From Micromonospora inositola (lineage in GTDB: Bacteria; Actinomycetota; Actinomycetes; Mycobacteriales; Micromonosporaceae): a stretch of 64,000 nucleotides of DNA. Below, piece by piece: positions 38,933 through 46,228 of the stretch; the stretch's first letter is position 1; each line of letters begins with the position of its first letter. The position numbers were made by a program, and so were the translations under genes. The notes beneath the pieces were generated by a model that saw only the letters and a list, made by a program, of their open reading frames with translations, made no database searches and was not told the origin of the DNA. The stretch is from contig NZ_LT607754.1 in NCBI RefSeq assembly GCF_900090285.1, positions 3,181,001 through 3,245,000 on the forward strand, in the 5' to 3' direction.

Positions 38933-39556
38933 GTGACCGAACGTGTCGCCGTGGACATGTGGTTCGACCCGCTGTGCCCGTGGGCGTGGATCACGTCCCG
39001 CTGGCTGCTGGAGGTCGAGAAGGTCCGGCCCGTGGACATCGACTTCCACGTGATGAGCCTGTCCGTGCTCAACGAGGGCCGGGACCTGCCCGAGCAGTAC
39101 CAGGAACTGATGAAGAGCGGCTGGGGCCCGGTGCGGGTCTGCATCGCCGTCGAGCAGGCGCACGGCCAGGAGGCGGTGGCGAAGCTCTACACCGCGATGG
39201 GCAACCGGATCCACCTCGGCAAGGAGCCGCTCGGCCGGGAGATGCTGGTCGGCGCGCTCACCGAGGTCGGGCTGGACCCGGCGCTCGCCGACGCCGCCGA
39301 GACCACCGCGTACGACGAGGCGCTGCGGGCCAGCCACGAGGCGGGCATGCGGCCGGTCGGCACCGACGTCGGCACCCCGGTGATCCACGCCCCCGGCCCG
39401 GACGGCGACAAGGTCGCCTTCTTCGGCCCGGTGATCACCCCGGCGCCGAAGGGCGAGGCGGCCGGCCGGCTCTGGGACGGCGTGCTGCTGGTCGCCGGAA
39501 CCCCGGGCTTCTACGAGCTGAAGCGTTCCCGCGAGCTGGGCCCCATCTTCGACTGA
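38933..39556 (+). CDS. DsbA-like/Rv2466c family (mycothiol-linked) reductase with CPWA active site
   Basis: 207 residues, thioredoxin fold with helical insertion: WFDPLCPWAWITSRWLLEVE, FHVMSLSVLNEGRDLPEQYQ, YTAMGNRIHLGKEPLGRE and GTPVIHAPG (cis-Pro). It closely resembles mycobacterial Rv2466c, a mycothiol-dependent reductase that activates nitro prodrugs, but that enzyme has CPWC whereas here the second Cys is Ala18. A monothiol mechanism with mycothiol is therefore expected (inference). Located divergently from pepN and near rpiB, as Rv2465c-Rv2467 are in Mtb. Confidence 0.85.
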   Translation: MTERVAVDMWFDPLCPWAWITSRWLLEVEKVRPVDIDFHVMSLSVLNEGRDLPEQYQELMKSGWGPVRVCIAVEQAHGQEAVAKLYTAMGNRIHLGKEPLGREMLVGALTEVGLDPALADAAETTAYDEALRASHEAGMRPVGTDVGTPVIHAPGPDGDKVAFFGPVITPAPKGEAAGRLWDGVLLVAGTPGFYELKRSRELGPIFD

Positions 39557-39581
39557 GGGCGGAGCCTCCGGCGACGATCCG

Positions 39582-39625
39582 GAGCCCCGTACCGGCCCCG
39601 GCGTCACCGGGCCGGTGCGGGGCTC
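39582..39625 (+). terminator. Terminator hairpin after the Rv2466c-like gene
   Basis: A 17-bp stem with one G-U pair (arms 39582-39598 and 39609-39625, GAGCCCCGTACCGGCCC and near-complement) and a 10-base loop, followed by GTTTC. Lies 26 bp after the stop codon. Confidence 0.75.
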
Positions 39626-39692
39626 GTTTCACCGGGTGTCCCCGCCGGCGGCCCGTGGGGCCGCAGCCCGGCAGCTCGGAGGAGGCATTCCG

Positions 39693-40052
39693 ATGGGTAA
39701 GCACCGCCGTACGTCCGACGACGCGCCGCAGGAGACGGCGACCGAGGACTCCGGTGCGACGTACTGGTCCGTGGACGAGGCCGACTGGCCGGCCGTCCGG
39801 CCGACCCTGCCGGCCGAGATGGTCGACCTGCTGGCCCCGCCGATCGTGGTCGGCGTCGCCCGGGTGGTCGCCACCTCCCGGATGACCCCGCCCGCCGAGG
39901 CGGACCTGCCCACCCGCACGCCCGGCCCGATCCGGACCGGCGTCCTGGTCGGCGGTCCGGTGCCGGCGGGCGCGACCACCGTCCGGCTCGCCGGGCCGGC
40001 GGGGCCCGGCCGGCACCGCAACGCCCCGGCCCCGCTCGGCCGCAACGGCTGA
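39693..40052 (+). CDS. Small hypothetical protein
   Basis: 119 residues, hydrophilic N-terminus (MGKHRRTSDDAPQETATEDS) and a Pro/Ala-rich tail; a middle segment LPAEMVDLLAPPIVVGVARVV may be the only ordered part. No family recognised. A very strong ribosome binding site, GGAGGAGG at 39678-39685, placed 7 bases before ATG 39693, argues that it is translated. Confidence 0.6.
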   Translation: MGKHRRTSDDAPQETATEDSGATYWSVDEADWPAVRPTLPAEMVDLLAPPIVVGVARVVATSRMTPPAEADLPTRTPGPIRTGVLVGGPVPAGATTVRLAGPAGPGRHRNAPAPLGRNG

Positions 40053-40129
40053 GCGCGGCCCTTTCATCTGGTGGACGCGGTACGGGTCCGGGTCCGGCGG
40101 GCCGGGGGCCTTGGGTAGCGTCGGTGGGC

Positions 40130-41329
40130 ATGACGGTCGTGCATCCGATCAACCGGGCCTGGATCACCACTGGCGGCACCGGCGCGCAGAACTACGACGA
40201 GTTCGCCGACGACGCGGAGATCACCGCGATCATCGAGGCGAACCCGCACAGTGCCCTCGGCGTCGAGATGCCCCACCGGGCGCCGGAGAGCCTCGGCAAG
40301 ACCTTCCTCGACGCCCTCCCCGACGCGGTCGCCCGCCTGACCGAGGCCAAGGCGGACGGCAGCTACACCCCGGCGGAGCAGGTCGTGGTGCTCTACCGGA
40401 TCAGCGCGCCGGGCGAGGAACCCGCGTACGGGCTGTTCGCCATGGTCGACACCGACCAGATCTCCACCCGGGCCGACGAGCCGGGCCTGGTGATCCGCAA
40501 CGAGGACGTCTTCATCGCCAAGGTGCGGGAGCGGGTTGCCCTGGCCGAGGCGCTCGGGCACCTGCTCTCGCCCGTACTGCTGCTCCAGACCGGGCGCGGC
40601 GACGAGCTGCACGCCGCGCTCGCGGCGGCGACCGAGTCGGCCGGCGCGCCCGCCGCGACCGACGTCGACCAGTCCGGGCGGACGCACGCCATCTGGCTGC
40701 TGGGACCCGGCCCCGAGCAGGACGAGCTGACCGCCCTCGCCGGTGGCGGCGAGCTGGTGGTCGCCGACGGCAACCACCGCAGCCTGGCCGCGCAGACCGG
40801 CGGGCTGCCCCGCTTCCTCTCGGTGATCACCACGCCGGCGTCGGTGGCCATCCAGCCCTACAACCGGCTGGTCAGCGAGCTGACCACCACGCCGGCGGAG
40901 CTGCTCGACCGGCTCCGCGCCGCCGGCGCGGAGATCACCGGGATCGACGGCCCGGTCGAGGTCCCGGCGGCCGGCGGCGCCGTCCACCTCTACCTCGCCG
41001 GTCAGGGGTACGCGGTGACCCTGCCGCACGTCGACGGCGGCCGGCTGGAGAACCTCGACCACGCCCTGGTCGAGCGGCTGCTGCTGCGCGACGCGCTCGG
41101 CCTCGACCCGGGCGACAAGCGGATCACCTACGTGGGCGGCGACTACCCGGCGAGCTGGCTCACCGGGGAGGTCGACGCCGGCCGGGCCGAGCTGGCCGTC
41201 CTCGTCGCCCCGGTGACCGTGGACGACTTCGTCGCGGTCAACCTCGCCCGGGAGAAGATGCCGCGCAAGAGCACCTGGTTCACCCCGAAGGCCCGCGGCG
41301 GCCTGGTGGCCGCCGAGCTGTCCCGCTGA
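40130..41329 (+). CDS. DUF1015 family protein
   Basis: 399 residues of the DUF1015 family, which includes archaeal free-serine kinase SerK: YRISAPGEEPAYGLFAMVD, a GGELVVADGNHRSLAAQ motif (family DGHHR/DGNHR), and VIRNEDVFIAKVRERVALAE. Its biochemical role in bacteria is unknown; a ParB/sulfiredoxin-like nucleotide-binding fold is expected. ATG 40130 preferred; GTG 40124 lies two codons earlier. It stands alone before rpiB. Confidence 0.8.
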   Translation: MTVVHPINRAWITTGGTGAQNYDEFADDAEITAIIEANPHSALGVEMPHRAPESLGKTFLDALPDAVARLTEAKADGSYTPAEQVVVLYRISAPGEEPAYGLFAMVDTDQISTRADEPGLVIRNEDVFIAKVRERVALAEALGHLLSPVLLLQTGRGDELHAALAAATESAGAPAATDVDQSGRTHAIWLLGPGPEQDELTALAGGGELVVADGNHRSLAAQTGGLPRFLSVITTPASVAIQPYNRLVSELTTTPAELLDRLRAAGAEITGIDGPVEVPAAGGAVHLYLAGQGYAVTLPHVDGGRLENLDHALVERLLLRDALGLDPGDKRITYVGGDYPASWLTGEVDAGRAELAVLVAPVTVDDFVAVNLAREKMPRKSTWFTPKARGGLVAAELSR

Positions 41330-41343
41330 GCTGTGACGAATCC

Positions 41344-41379
41344 GCCTCCGTCTCGCCGCCCGCCCGGCGGCACGGAGGC
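41344..41379 (+). terminator. Hairpin between the DUF1015 gene and rpiB
   Basis: GCCTCCGT (41344-41351) pairs with ACGGAGGC (41372-41379), with further inner GCCG/CGGC pairing. It lies 15 bp after the DUF1015 stop and 22 bp before rpiB, so it probably separates the two transcripts. Confidence 0.5.
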
Positions 41380-41400
41380 CGGCCTGACAGACTGCGCGGT

Positions 41401-41871
41401 ATGCGCGTCTACCTGGGATCCGATCACGCCGGTTTCGAGCTGAAGGTGCACCTGGCCAACCACCTGGCCACGCAGGGGTACGAGGTGGTCGACGTCGGCC
41501 CGCACGCCTTCGACCCGGACGACGACTACCCGGCGTTCTGCCTGCACACCGGTGACCGGGTGGTCAACGATCCGGGCAGCCTCGGCGTGGTCATCGGCGG
41601 CTCCGGCAACGGCGAGCAGATCGCCGCGAACAAGGTCGCCGGCGTCCGCGCGGCGCTCGCCTGGAACATCGACACCGCGCAGCTGGCCCGGGAGCACAAC
41701 GACGCCAACATCATCGCGGTCGGCGCCCGCCAGCACACCCTGGACGAGGCGACCGCCCTGGTCGAGGCGTTCCTGACCACGCCGTTCTCCGGCAACCCCC
41801 GGCACTCCCGGCGGATCGCCCAGGTCGCGTCGTACGAGCAGACCCGCGAGCTGCCCGACCTGCCTGCCTGA
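41401..41871 (+). CDS. rpiB: Ribose-5-phosphate isomerase B
   Basis: 156 residues of the RpiB/LacAB family: MRVYLGSDHAGFELKVHL, DVGPHAFDPDDDYPAF, GVVIGGSGNGEQIAANKVAG and AREHNDANIIAVGARQH. As in the mycobacterial enzyme, the usual catalytic Cys of the GGSGNG loop is replaced by Ser and the general base is expected to be a Glu (GNGEQ). It interconverts ribose-5-P and ribulose-5-P in the pentose phosphate pathway. Confidence 0.95.
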   Translation: MRVYLGSDHAGFELKVHLANHLATQGYEVVDVGPHAFDPDDDYPAFCLHTGDRVVNDPGSLGVVIGGSGNGEQIAANKVAGVRAALAWNIDTAQLAREHNDANIIAVGARQHTLDEATALVEAFLTTPFSGNPRHSRRIAQVASYEQTRELPDLPA

Positions 41872-41876
41872 TCGCG

Positions 41877-42206
41877 TCAGCGGCCGGGGCGGGGGAGGTC
41901 CTCGCGGGGCACCCAGTTGCGCCGGATGATCACCACGCGGGCCTCGGCCTCGGCGAGATCCGCGTCGGTCGGCCGGGCGGCGTCCCGGGCCCGCAGCGCG
42001 GCGGTCACCCCGACCTGCGACGAGCCGGAACCGACCAGGCCGCGCAGCCCCCGCTCGCCCTCCTCGGCGGGGCCGGGGCGGCGGCCGCGGGGCGGCTCGT
42101 CGTGCACCCCGGCCGTCGTGGCACTCGGCCCGTCCGGGGCCGGCGAACCGGTCTCGGCCTCGCCGTGGTGCCGCAGCCGTCGGCGCCGTCGCTCCACATC
42201 ACCCAT
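41877..42206 (-). CDS. Conserved small protein, unknown function
   Basis: 109 residues. A basic, disordered N-terminal half precedes a conserved C-terminal part, GLRGLVGSGSSQVGVTAALRARDAARPTDADLAEAEARVVIIRRNWVPRE, that I recognise as an actinobacterial conserved hypothetical usually found near rpiB/pepN regions. No membrane or metal motifs. It converges on rpiB, 5 bp away. Confidence 0.7.
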   Translation of the reverse strand: MGDVERRRRRLRHHGEAETGSPAPDGPSATTAGVHDEPPRGRRPGPAEEGERGLRGLVGSGSSQVGVTAALRARDAARPTDADLAEAEARVVIIRRNWVPREDLPRPGR

Positions 42207-42243
42207 CAGCCGACCGTACCGTCTCGGCGACCCGCCGGGCCCG

Positions 42244-43485
42244 TCAGAACACCTCCATCGGGGCCGGGGCGCGGTGCCAGCCGAACGCCGGACCGGCCGC
42301 CGCGAGCGACCTCGGCACCAGTTCCCGGACCCGGCCGGCGGCGGCGAGCGCCCCGAGTCCGGCGCCGCCCAGGTAGAGCTCGCCGAGGGCGCGTACGTCG
42401 CAGGCGAGCTGGGCCGACGCGGCGGTGGCCGTGCAGGTCGCGCCCGACGGGCCGCCGACCAGGTGCCACCGGCCGGCGTTCTCCGGCAGCAGCTCGTCGG
42501 TGACCTCGATCACCACGTCGAGGTCGGTGGCGTACCGGCGGGCGGCCAGCGCGGCGGGCAGGTCGACCACGCGTACCCAGAGCCCGTCGGAGAGCTGGGC
42601 GCCGAGCTGCCGCGGCTCGTTCACCAGCCACAACAGCGGCTCGTCCACGGCGGCGGTACGGAAGGACAGCCGCCGGGTCAGGTCGATCGAGAGCAGCAGC
42701 CGCCACAGCGCCAGGTACGCGTCGGGGTTTTCCGCGACCATCTCGTCGACCCGGACCTCGCCGCGCGGGCCGCCGCGGTCCCACTCGTCCTTCGTCCGGA
42801 ACAGCGCGTACCCGTCGAGCCCCGCCGCCCCCTCGTGCAGCAGCACCCGCCGCTCGGTGGCACCCTCCCGCAGGCTCTTCACGTCGGCCAGCACGTACCG
42901 CCACCAGCGCTCGTCCCGGTCCGACCAGCCGGCGCGGTGAGCGCGGACCCGGTCGTACAGCCGGGCCAGCTCGGCCGGCCGCGCGGCCGGCTGGTCCAGG
43001 CGGAGCGTGCCCGCGACGGACGCCGCCTGCTCCGGCAGGCGCAGTTCGGTGGTGTCGCAGCTGATGGTGAGCCGCTGCGCGGCCAGGCCGTAGCCGAACC
43101 GGGGGTAGATCCGACCCTCGCTGGCCCAGAGCACCGCGACCGGCTCCCGGCCGGCGTCGCGGATCTCCCGCAGCTGGCGGCGCATCAGAGCGGTGAGCAG
43201 GCCCCGGCGGCGGTGGGTCGGGGCGACCGAGACCCCCGTCACGTGCGCCGCCGGCACGCTGGCGCCGGGCACCCCCAGCTCCCGGGTGAACGCCGCGGCG
43301 TACGCGACCGCCGTCGTGCCGTCGCGGACCAGCAGCCCGCGTTCCGGTTCGAAGATCCCTCGCTCGACCTCCAGCAGCTCCGGGTCGAGACCGACGTGGA
43401 AGGCCAGGGCCAGCAGCCCGGCGATCTCGTCGAAATCCTCGGCGCGGGGCACCACCACATCGGTCATCGGATGTGTGTAACGCAT
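42244..43485 (-). CDS. Eis-like GNAT N-acetyltransferase
   Basis: About 413 residues with the Eis layout: N-terminal GNAT domain with acetyl-CoA loop VSVAPTHRRRGLLTALMRR and ASEGRIYPRFGYGLA (Tyr likely catalytic), a second GNAT-like domain and a C-terminal sterol-carrier-like domain (TCTATAASAQLACDVRALGELYLGG). It ends in Phe (MEVF), and in Eis the C-terminal carboxylate takes part in catalysis. Such enzymes acetylate amines, including aminoglycosides, at several sites; the natural substrate is unknown. ATG 43485 or 43467 could be the start. Confidence 0.85.
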   Translation of the reverse strand: MRYTHPMTDVVVPRAEDFDEIAGLLALAFHVGLDPELLEVERGIFEPERGLLVRDGTTAVAYAAAFTRELGVPGASVPAAHVTGVSVAPTHRRRGLLTALMRRQLREIRDAGREPVAVLWASEGRIYPRFGYGLAAQRLTISCDTTELRLPEQAASVAGTLRLDQPAARPAELARLYDRVRAHRAGWSDRDERWWRYVLADVKSLREGATERRVLLHEGAAGLDGYALFRTKDEWDRGGPRGEVRVDEMVAENPDAYLALWRLLLSIDLTRRLSFRTAAVDEPLLWLVNEPRQLGAQLSDGLWVRVVDLPAALAARRYATDLDVVIEVTDELLPENAGRWHLVGGPSGATCTATAASAQLACDVRALGELYLGGAGLGALAAAGRVRELVPRSLAAAGPAFGWHRAPAPMEVF

Positions 43486-43565
43486 CACCGGCGGGGTCGG
43501 CGACCGATTTGCCGGCTCGCTACCCTCGGAAACGTGGCCGGCGTCGGTCACGGGGAGGACACGAG

Positions 43566-44093
43566 ATGGCGGACCAGACCCAGCCGTGGGCCGAGCGCAC
43601 CGTGGAGGTGCCGCCGCAGCCCGGGGTGCCGACCCAGCGGGACCCGTACCGGCGGGGGGTGGCCTCGGTGGGCCAGCGGCGCACCCCGCGCACCGAGCAG
43701 TTCCCCACCGCCGACCCCGCCGACTGGTCCGGCGGCTCCGCCCCGCGCCGGCCGATGGGCTGGCACCTGGCCCAGCTGCGCCGCGGCGGCGAGTGGAGCG
43801 CGGCGGGCGGCCTCTTCGCCTTCGTCTGCTGGGGCATCTGGGCGATCTCCGGCCGCGGTGACCTGACCGCGCCGCTGCTGACCTTCGTGCTGAGCCTGCT
43901 CACCGCGGTCGGCCTCTTCGCGCTCTCCCGCCTGCTCGGCCGGCTGATCTGGGAGCGCCAGCTGGGCCGGGTCCGGCGCAGCGCCCGTGGCGCGCACCTG
44001 GTGACGGCGCTCTTCCTGGCCGGCGTGGGGGTCGCCTACCTTCAGCAGACCGAGTGGGTCGTGACGGCCTGGAACTGGGTCACCGGCAACTGA
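43566..44093 (+). CDS. Two- to three-pass membrane protein, unknown function
   Basis: 175 residues. A polar, Pro-rich N-terminal region (1-70) is followed by membrane segments AGGLFAFVCWGIWAI, LLTFVLSLLTAVGLFAL and LVTALFLAGVGVAYL. No transporter or enzyme motif seen. CGGGGAGGAC (43551-43560) provides a ribosome binding site for ATG 43566. It is divergent from the Eis-like gene across 80 bp. The following ~225 bp before prpE contain a 9-bp GC-rich inverted repeat (44105-44113/44128-44136) and no gene. Confidence 0.65.
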   Translation: MADQTQPWAERTVEVPPQPGVPTQRDPYRRGVASVGQRRTPRTEQFPTADPADWSGGSAPRRPMGWHLAQLRRGGEWSAAGGLFAFVCWGIWAISGRGDLTAPLLTFVLSLLTAVGLFALSRLLGRLIWERQLGRVRRSARGAHLVTALFLAGVGVAYLQQTEWVVTAWNWVTGN

Positions 44094-44319
44094 TCCCGGT
44101 ACCCGCGGGCGGGTCGGCGTCGCGCCGCCCGCCCGCGCGCCCGGTCGCGGGATGCCGCGACGCCGGTCGTCACTCCACCAGGACGTCGGCTCCTTACCCG
44201 GCGGGGCGCGGTTCATCCGCTGCCCGGACCGGCCGTTCGGCGATCCGCGCGGCGCGTCCGGCGCACCGATCCCGGTCGGCCGTCGTGCCGGCGGGCGTTC
44301 GCGGACCAGCATTGGGGCC

Positions 44320-46203
44320 ATGGGCGCGTATCGATCAGCGTACGAGCGGAGCATCGCCGACCCGGCCGGCTTCTGGCGGGACGCGGCGGCGGACATCGAC
44401 TGGTTCCGGGCGCCGGAGCGGATCCTCGACGACAGCGCTGCGCCGCTGTACCGCTGGTTCCCCGACGCGGTGCTGAACACCTGCCACAACGCGCTCGACC
44501 GGCACGTGGCGGCCGGTCGCGGCGACCAGCCGGCGCTGATCCATGACAGCCCGGTCACCGGCACGGTACGCACGTACAGCTACGCGGAACTGCTCGCGGA
44601 GACCGCCCGGTTCGCCGGGGCGCTGCGCCGGCTCGGCGTCGGCCGGGGCGACCGGGTGCTGCTCTACCTGGCCATGGTGCCGGAGGCGGTGATCGCCATG
44701 CTGGCCTGCGCCCGGATCGGTGCGGTCCACTCGGTGGTCTTCGGCGGCTTCGCCGCGCACGAGCTGGCCGTCCGGATCGACGACGCCCGGCCGACGGTGA
44801 TCGTCGCCACCTCCTGCGGCATCGAGGTGGACCGGGTCGTCGACTACCACCCGATCCTGACCGCCGCGCTAACCGAGGCGGCACACGGACCCGCGCACTG
44901 CGTGATCGTGCAGCGCCCGCAGCGTCCCGCGCCGCTGCTGCCCGGCCGGGACCTGACCTGGGACGAGGTGATGGCCGACGCCGAACCGGTGGACTGCGTG
45001 CCGGTCGCCGCCACCGACCCGCTCTACATCCTCTACACCTCCGGCACCACCGGTCGGCCCAAGGGCGTGGTGCGGGACAACGGCGGGCACGCGGTCGCGC
45101 TGCGCTGGTCGATGCGGAACGTCTACGACATCGGGCCGGGCGAGGTGTTCTGGGCCGCCTCCGATGTCGGCTGGGTGGTCGGCCACTCCTACATCGTGTA
45201 CGCGCCGCTGCTCACCGGCGCGACCACCGTGCTCTACGAGGGCAAGCCGGTCGGCACGCCCGATGCGGGCGCGTTCTGGCGGGTGATCGCCCAGCACCGG
45301 GTGGCCGCGCTGTTCACCGCGCCGACCGCGATCCGGGCCATCCGCCGGCAGGACCCGGACGGCGCGCTGATCTCCGGGTACGACCTGAGCAGCCTCCGCA
45401 CCCTCTTCCTCGCCGGCGAGCGGCTCGACCCGGACACCTGGGCCTGGGCGGGGGAGCGCCTCGGCGTGCCGGTGGTGGACAACTGGTGGCAGACCGAGAC
45501 GGGCTGGCCGGTCGCGGCGAACCCGCGCGGCCTGCAGCCGCTGCCGATCAAGCCCGGATCCCCGTCGGTGCCCGTGCCCGGGTACGACGTCCGGGTGGTC
45601 GACGGCACCGGCCGGGAGGTTCCGCCCGACACCGACGGCTCGATCGTGATCCGGCTGCCCCTGCCGCCCGGCTGCCTGCCCACCCTGTGGGGCGACGACG
45701 AGCGGTACGTCCGCTCCTACCTGTCCACCTTCCCCGGCCACTACCTGACCGGCGACGGCGGGCGGTTCGACGCCGCCGGCTACCTCTACGTGATGGGCCG
45801 CACCGACGACGTGATCAACGTGGCCGGGCACCGGCTCTCCACCGGGGCGATGGAGGAGGTGCTGGCCGGCCACCCCGCGGTCGCCGAGTGCGCGGTGATC
45901 GGCGTCGCGGACGCCCTGAAGGGCCAGGTGCCCAGCGGGTACGTGGTGCTCAAGGCCGGCGCCGAGGTGGACCCGGACGCCCTCGCCGGCGAGCTGGTCG
46001 CCCTGGTCCGGCAGCGGATCGGCCCGGTGGCCGCGTTCCGTCGGGTGACCGTGGTGCCGGCGCTGCCGAAGACCCGCTCCGGCAAGATCCTCCGCCGGAC
46101 GATGCGCGGCCTGGTCGAGGGGCGGGACGAGCCGGTCCCGGCGACCATCGACGACCCGGCCACCCTGGCGGTCTTCCGCGGCCTCGGGGCCGGGGCCGAC
46201 TGA
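44320..46203 (+). CDS. prpE: Propionyl-CoA synthetase (acyl-CoA/acetyl-CoA synthetase family)
   Basis: 627 residues, ANL superfamily: LYILYTSGTTGRPKGVVRD (P-loop), VVDNWWQTETGWPVAANP, YLTGDGG and the catalytic Lys in LPKTRSGKILRRTMRG. The N-terminal FWRDAAADIDWFRAP and the WWQTETGWP form are closer to PrpE than to Acs, so propionate is the best guess; acetate or a related short acid remains possible. It makes acyl-AMP, then acyl-CoA. ATG 44320 chosen by similarity to the family start. Confidence 0.85.
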   Translation: MGAYRSAYERSIADPAGFWRDAAADIDWFRAPERILDDSAAPLYRWFPDAVLNTCHNALDRHVAAGRGDQPALIHDSPVTGTVRTYSYAELLAETARFAGALRRLGVGRGDRVLLYLAMVPEAVIAMLACARIGAVHSVVFGGFAAHELAVRIDDARPTVIVATSCGIEVDRVVDYHPILTAALTEAAHGPAHCVIVQRPQRPAPLLPGRDLTWDEVMADAEPVDCVPVAATDPLYILYTSGTTGRPKGVVRDNGGHAVALRWSMRNVYDIGPGEVFWAASDVGWVVGHSYIVYAPLLTGATTVLYEGKPVGTPDAGAFWRVIAQHRVAALFTAPTAIRAIRRQDPDGALISGYDLSSLRTLFLAGERLDPDTWAWAGERLGVPVVDNWWQTETGWPVAANPRGLQPLPIKPGSPSVPVPGYDVRVVDGTGREVPPDTDGSIVIRLPLPPGCLPTLWGDDERYVRSYLSTFPGHYLTGDGGRFDAAGYLYVMGRTDDVINVAGHRLSTGAMEEVLAGHPAVAECAVIGVADALKGQVPSGYVVLKAGAEVDPDALAGELVALVRQRIGPVAAFRRVTVVPALPKTRSGKILRRTMRGLVEGRDEPVPATIDDPATLAVFRGLGAGAD

Positions 46204-46228
46204 TCCGGCGCCGGCCGGGGGTCTGCGG

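Noticed and set aside
36045..38936. Plus-strand open frame of about 960 codons
   Set aside because: Antisense shadow of pepN, which carries GAMEN and HEXXH motifs on the other strand.
43995..44319. Upstream extension of prpE to 44152
   Set aside because: The extra ~56 residues are Arg/Gly/Pro-rich and unlike the conserved family start at 44320.
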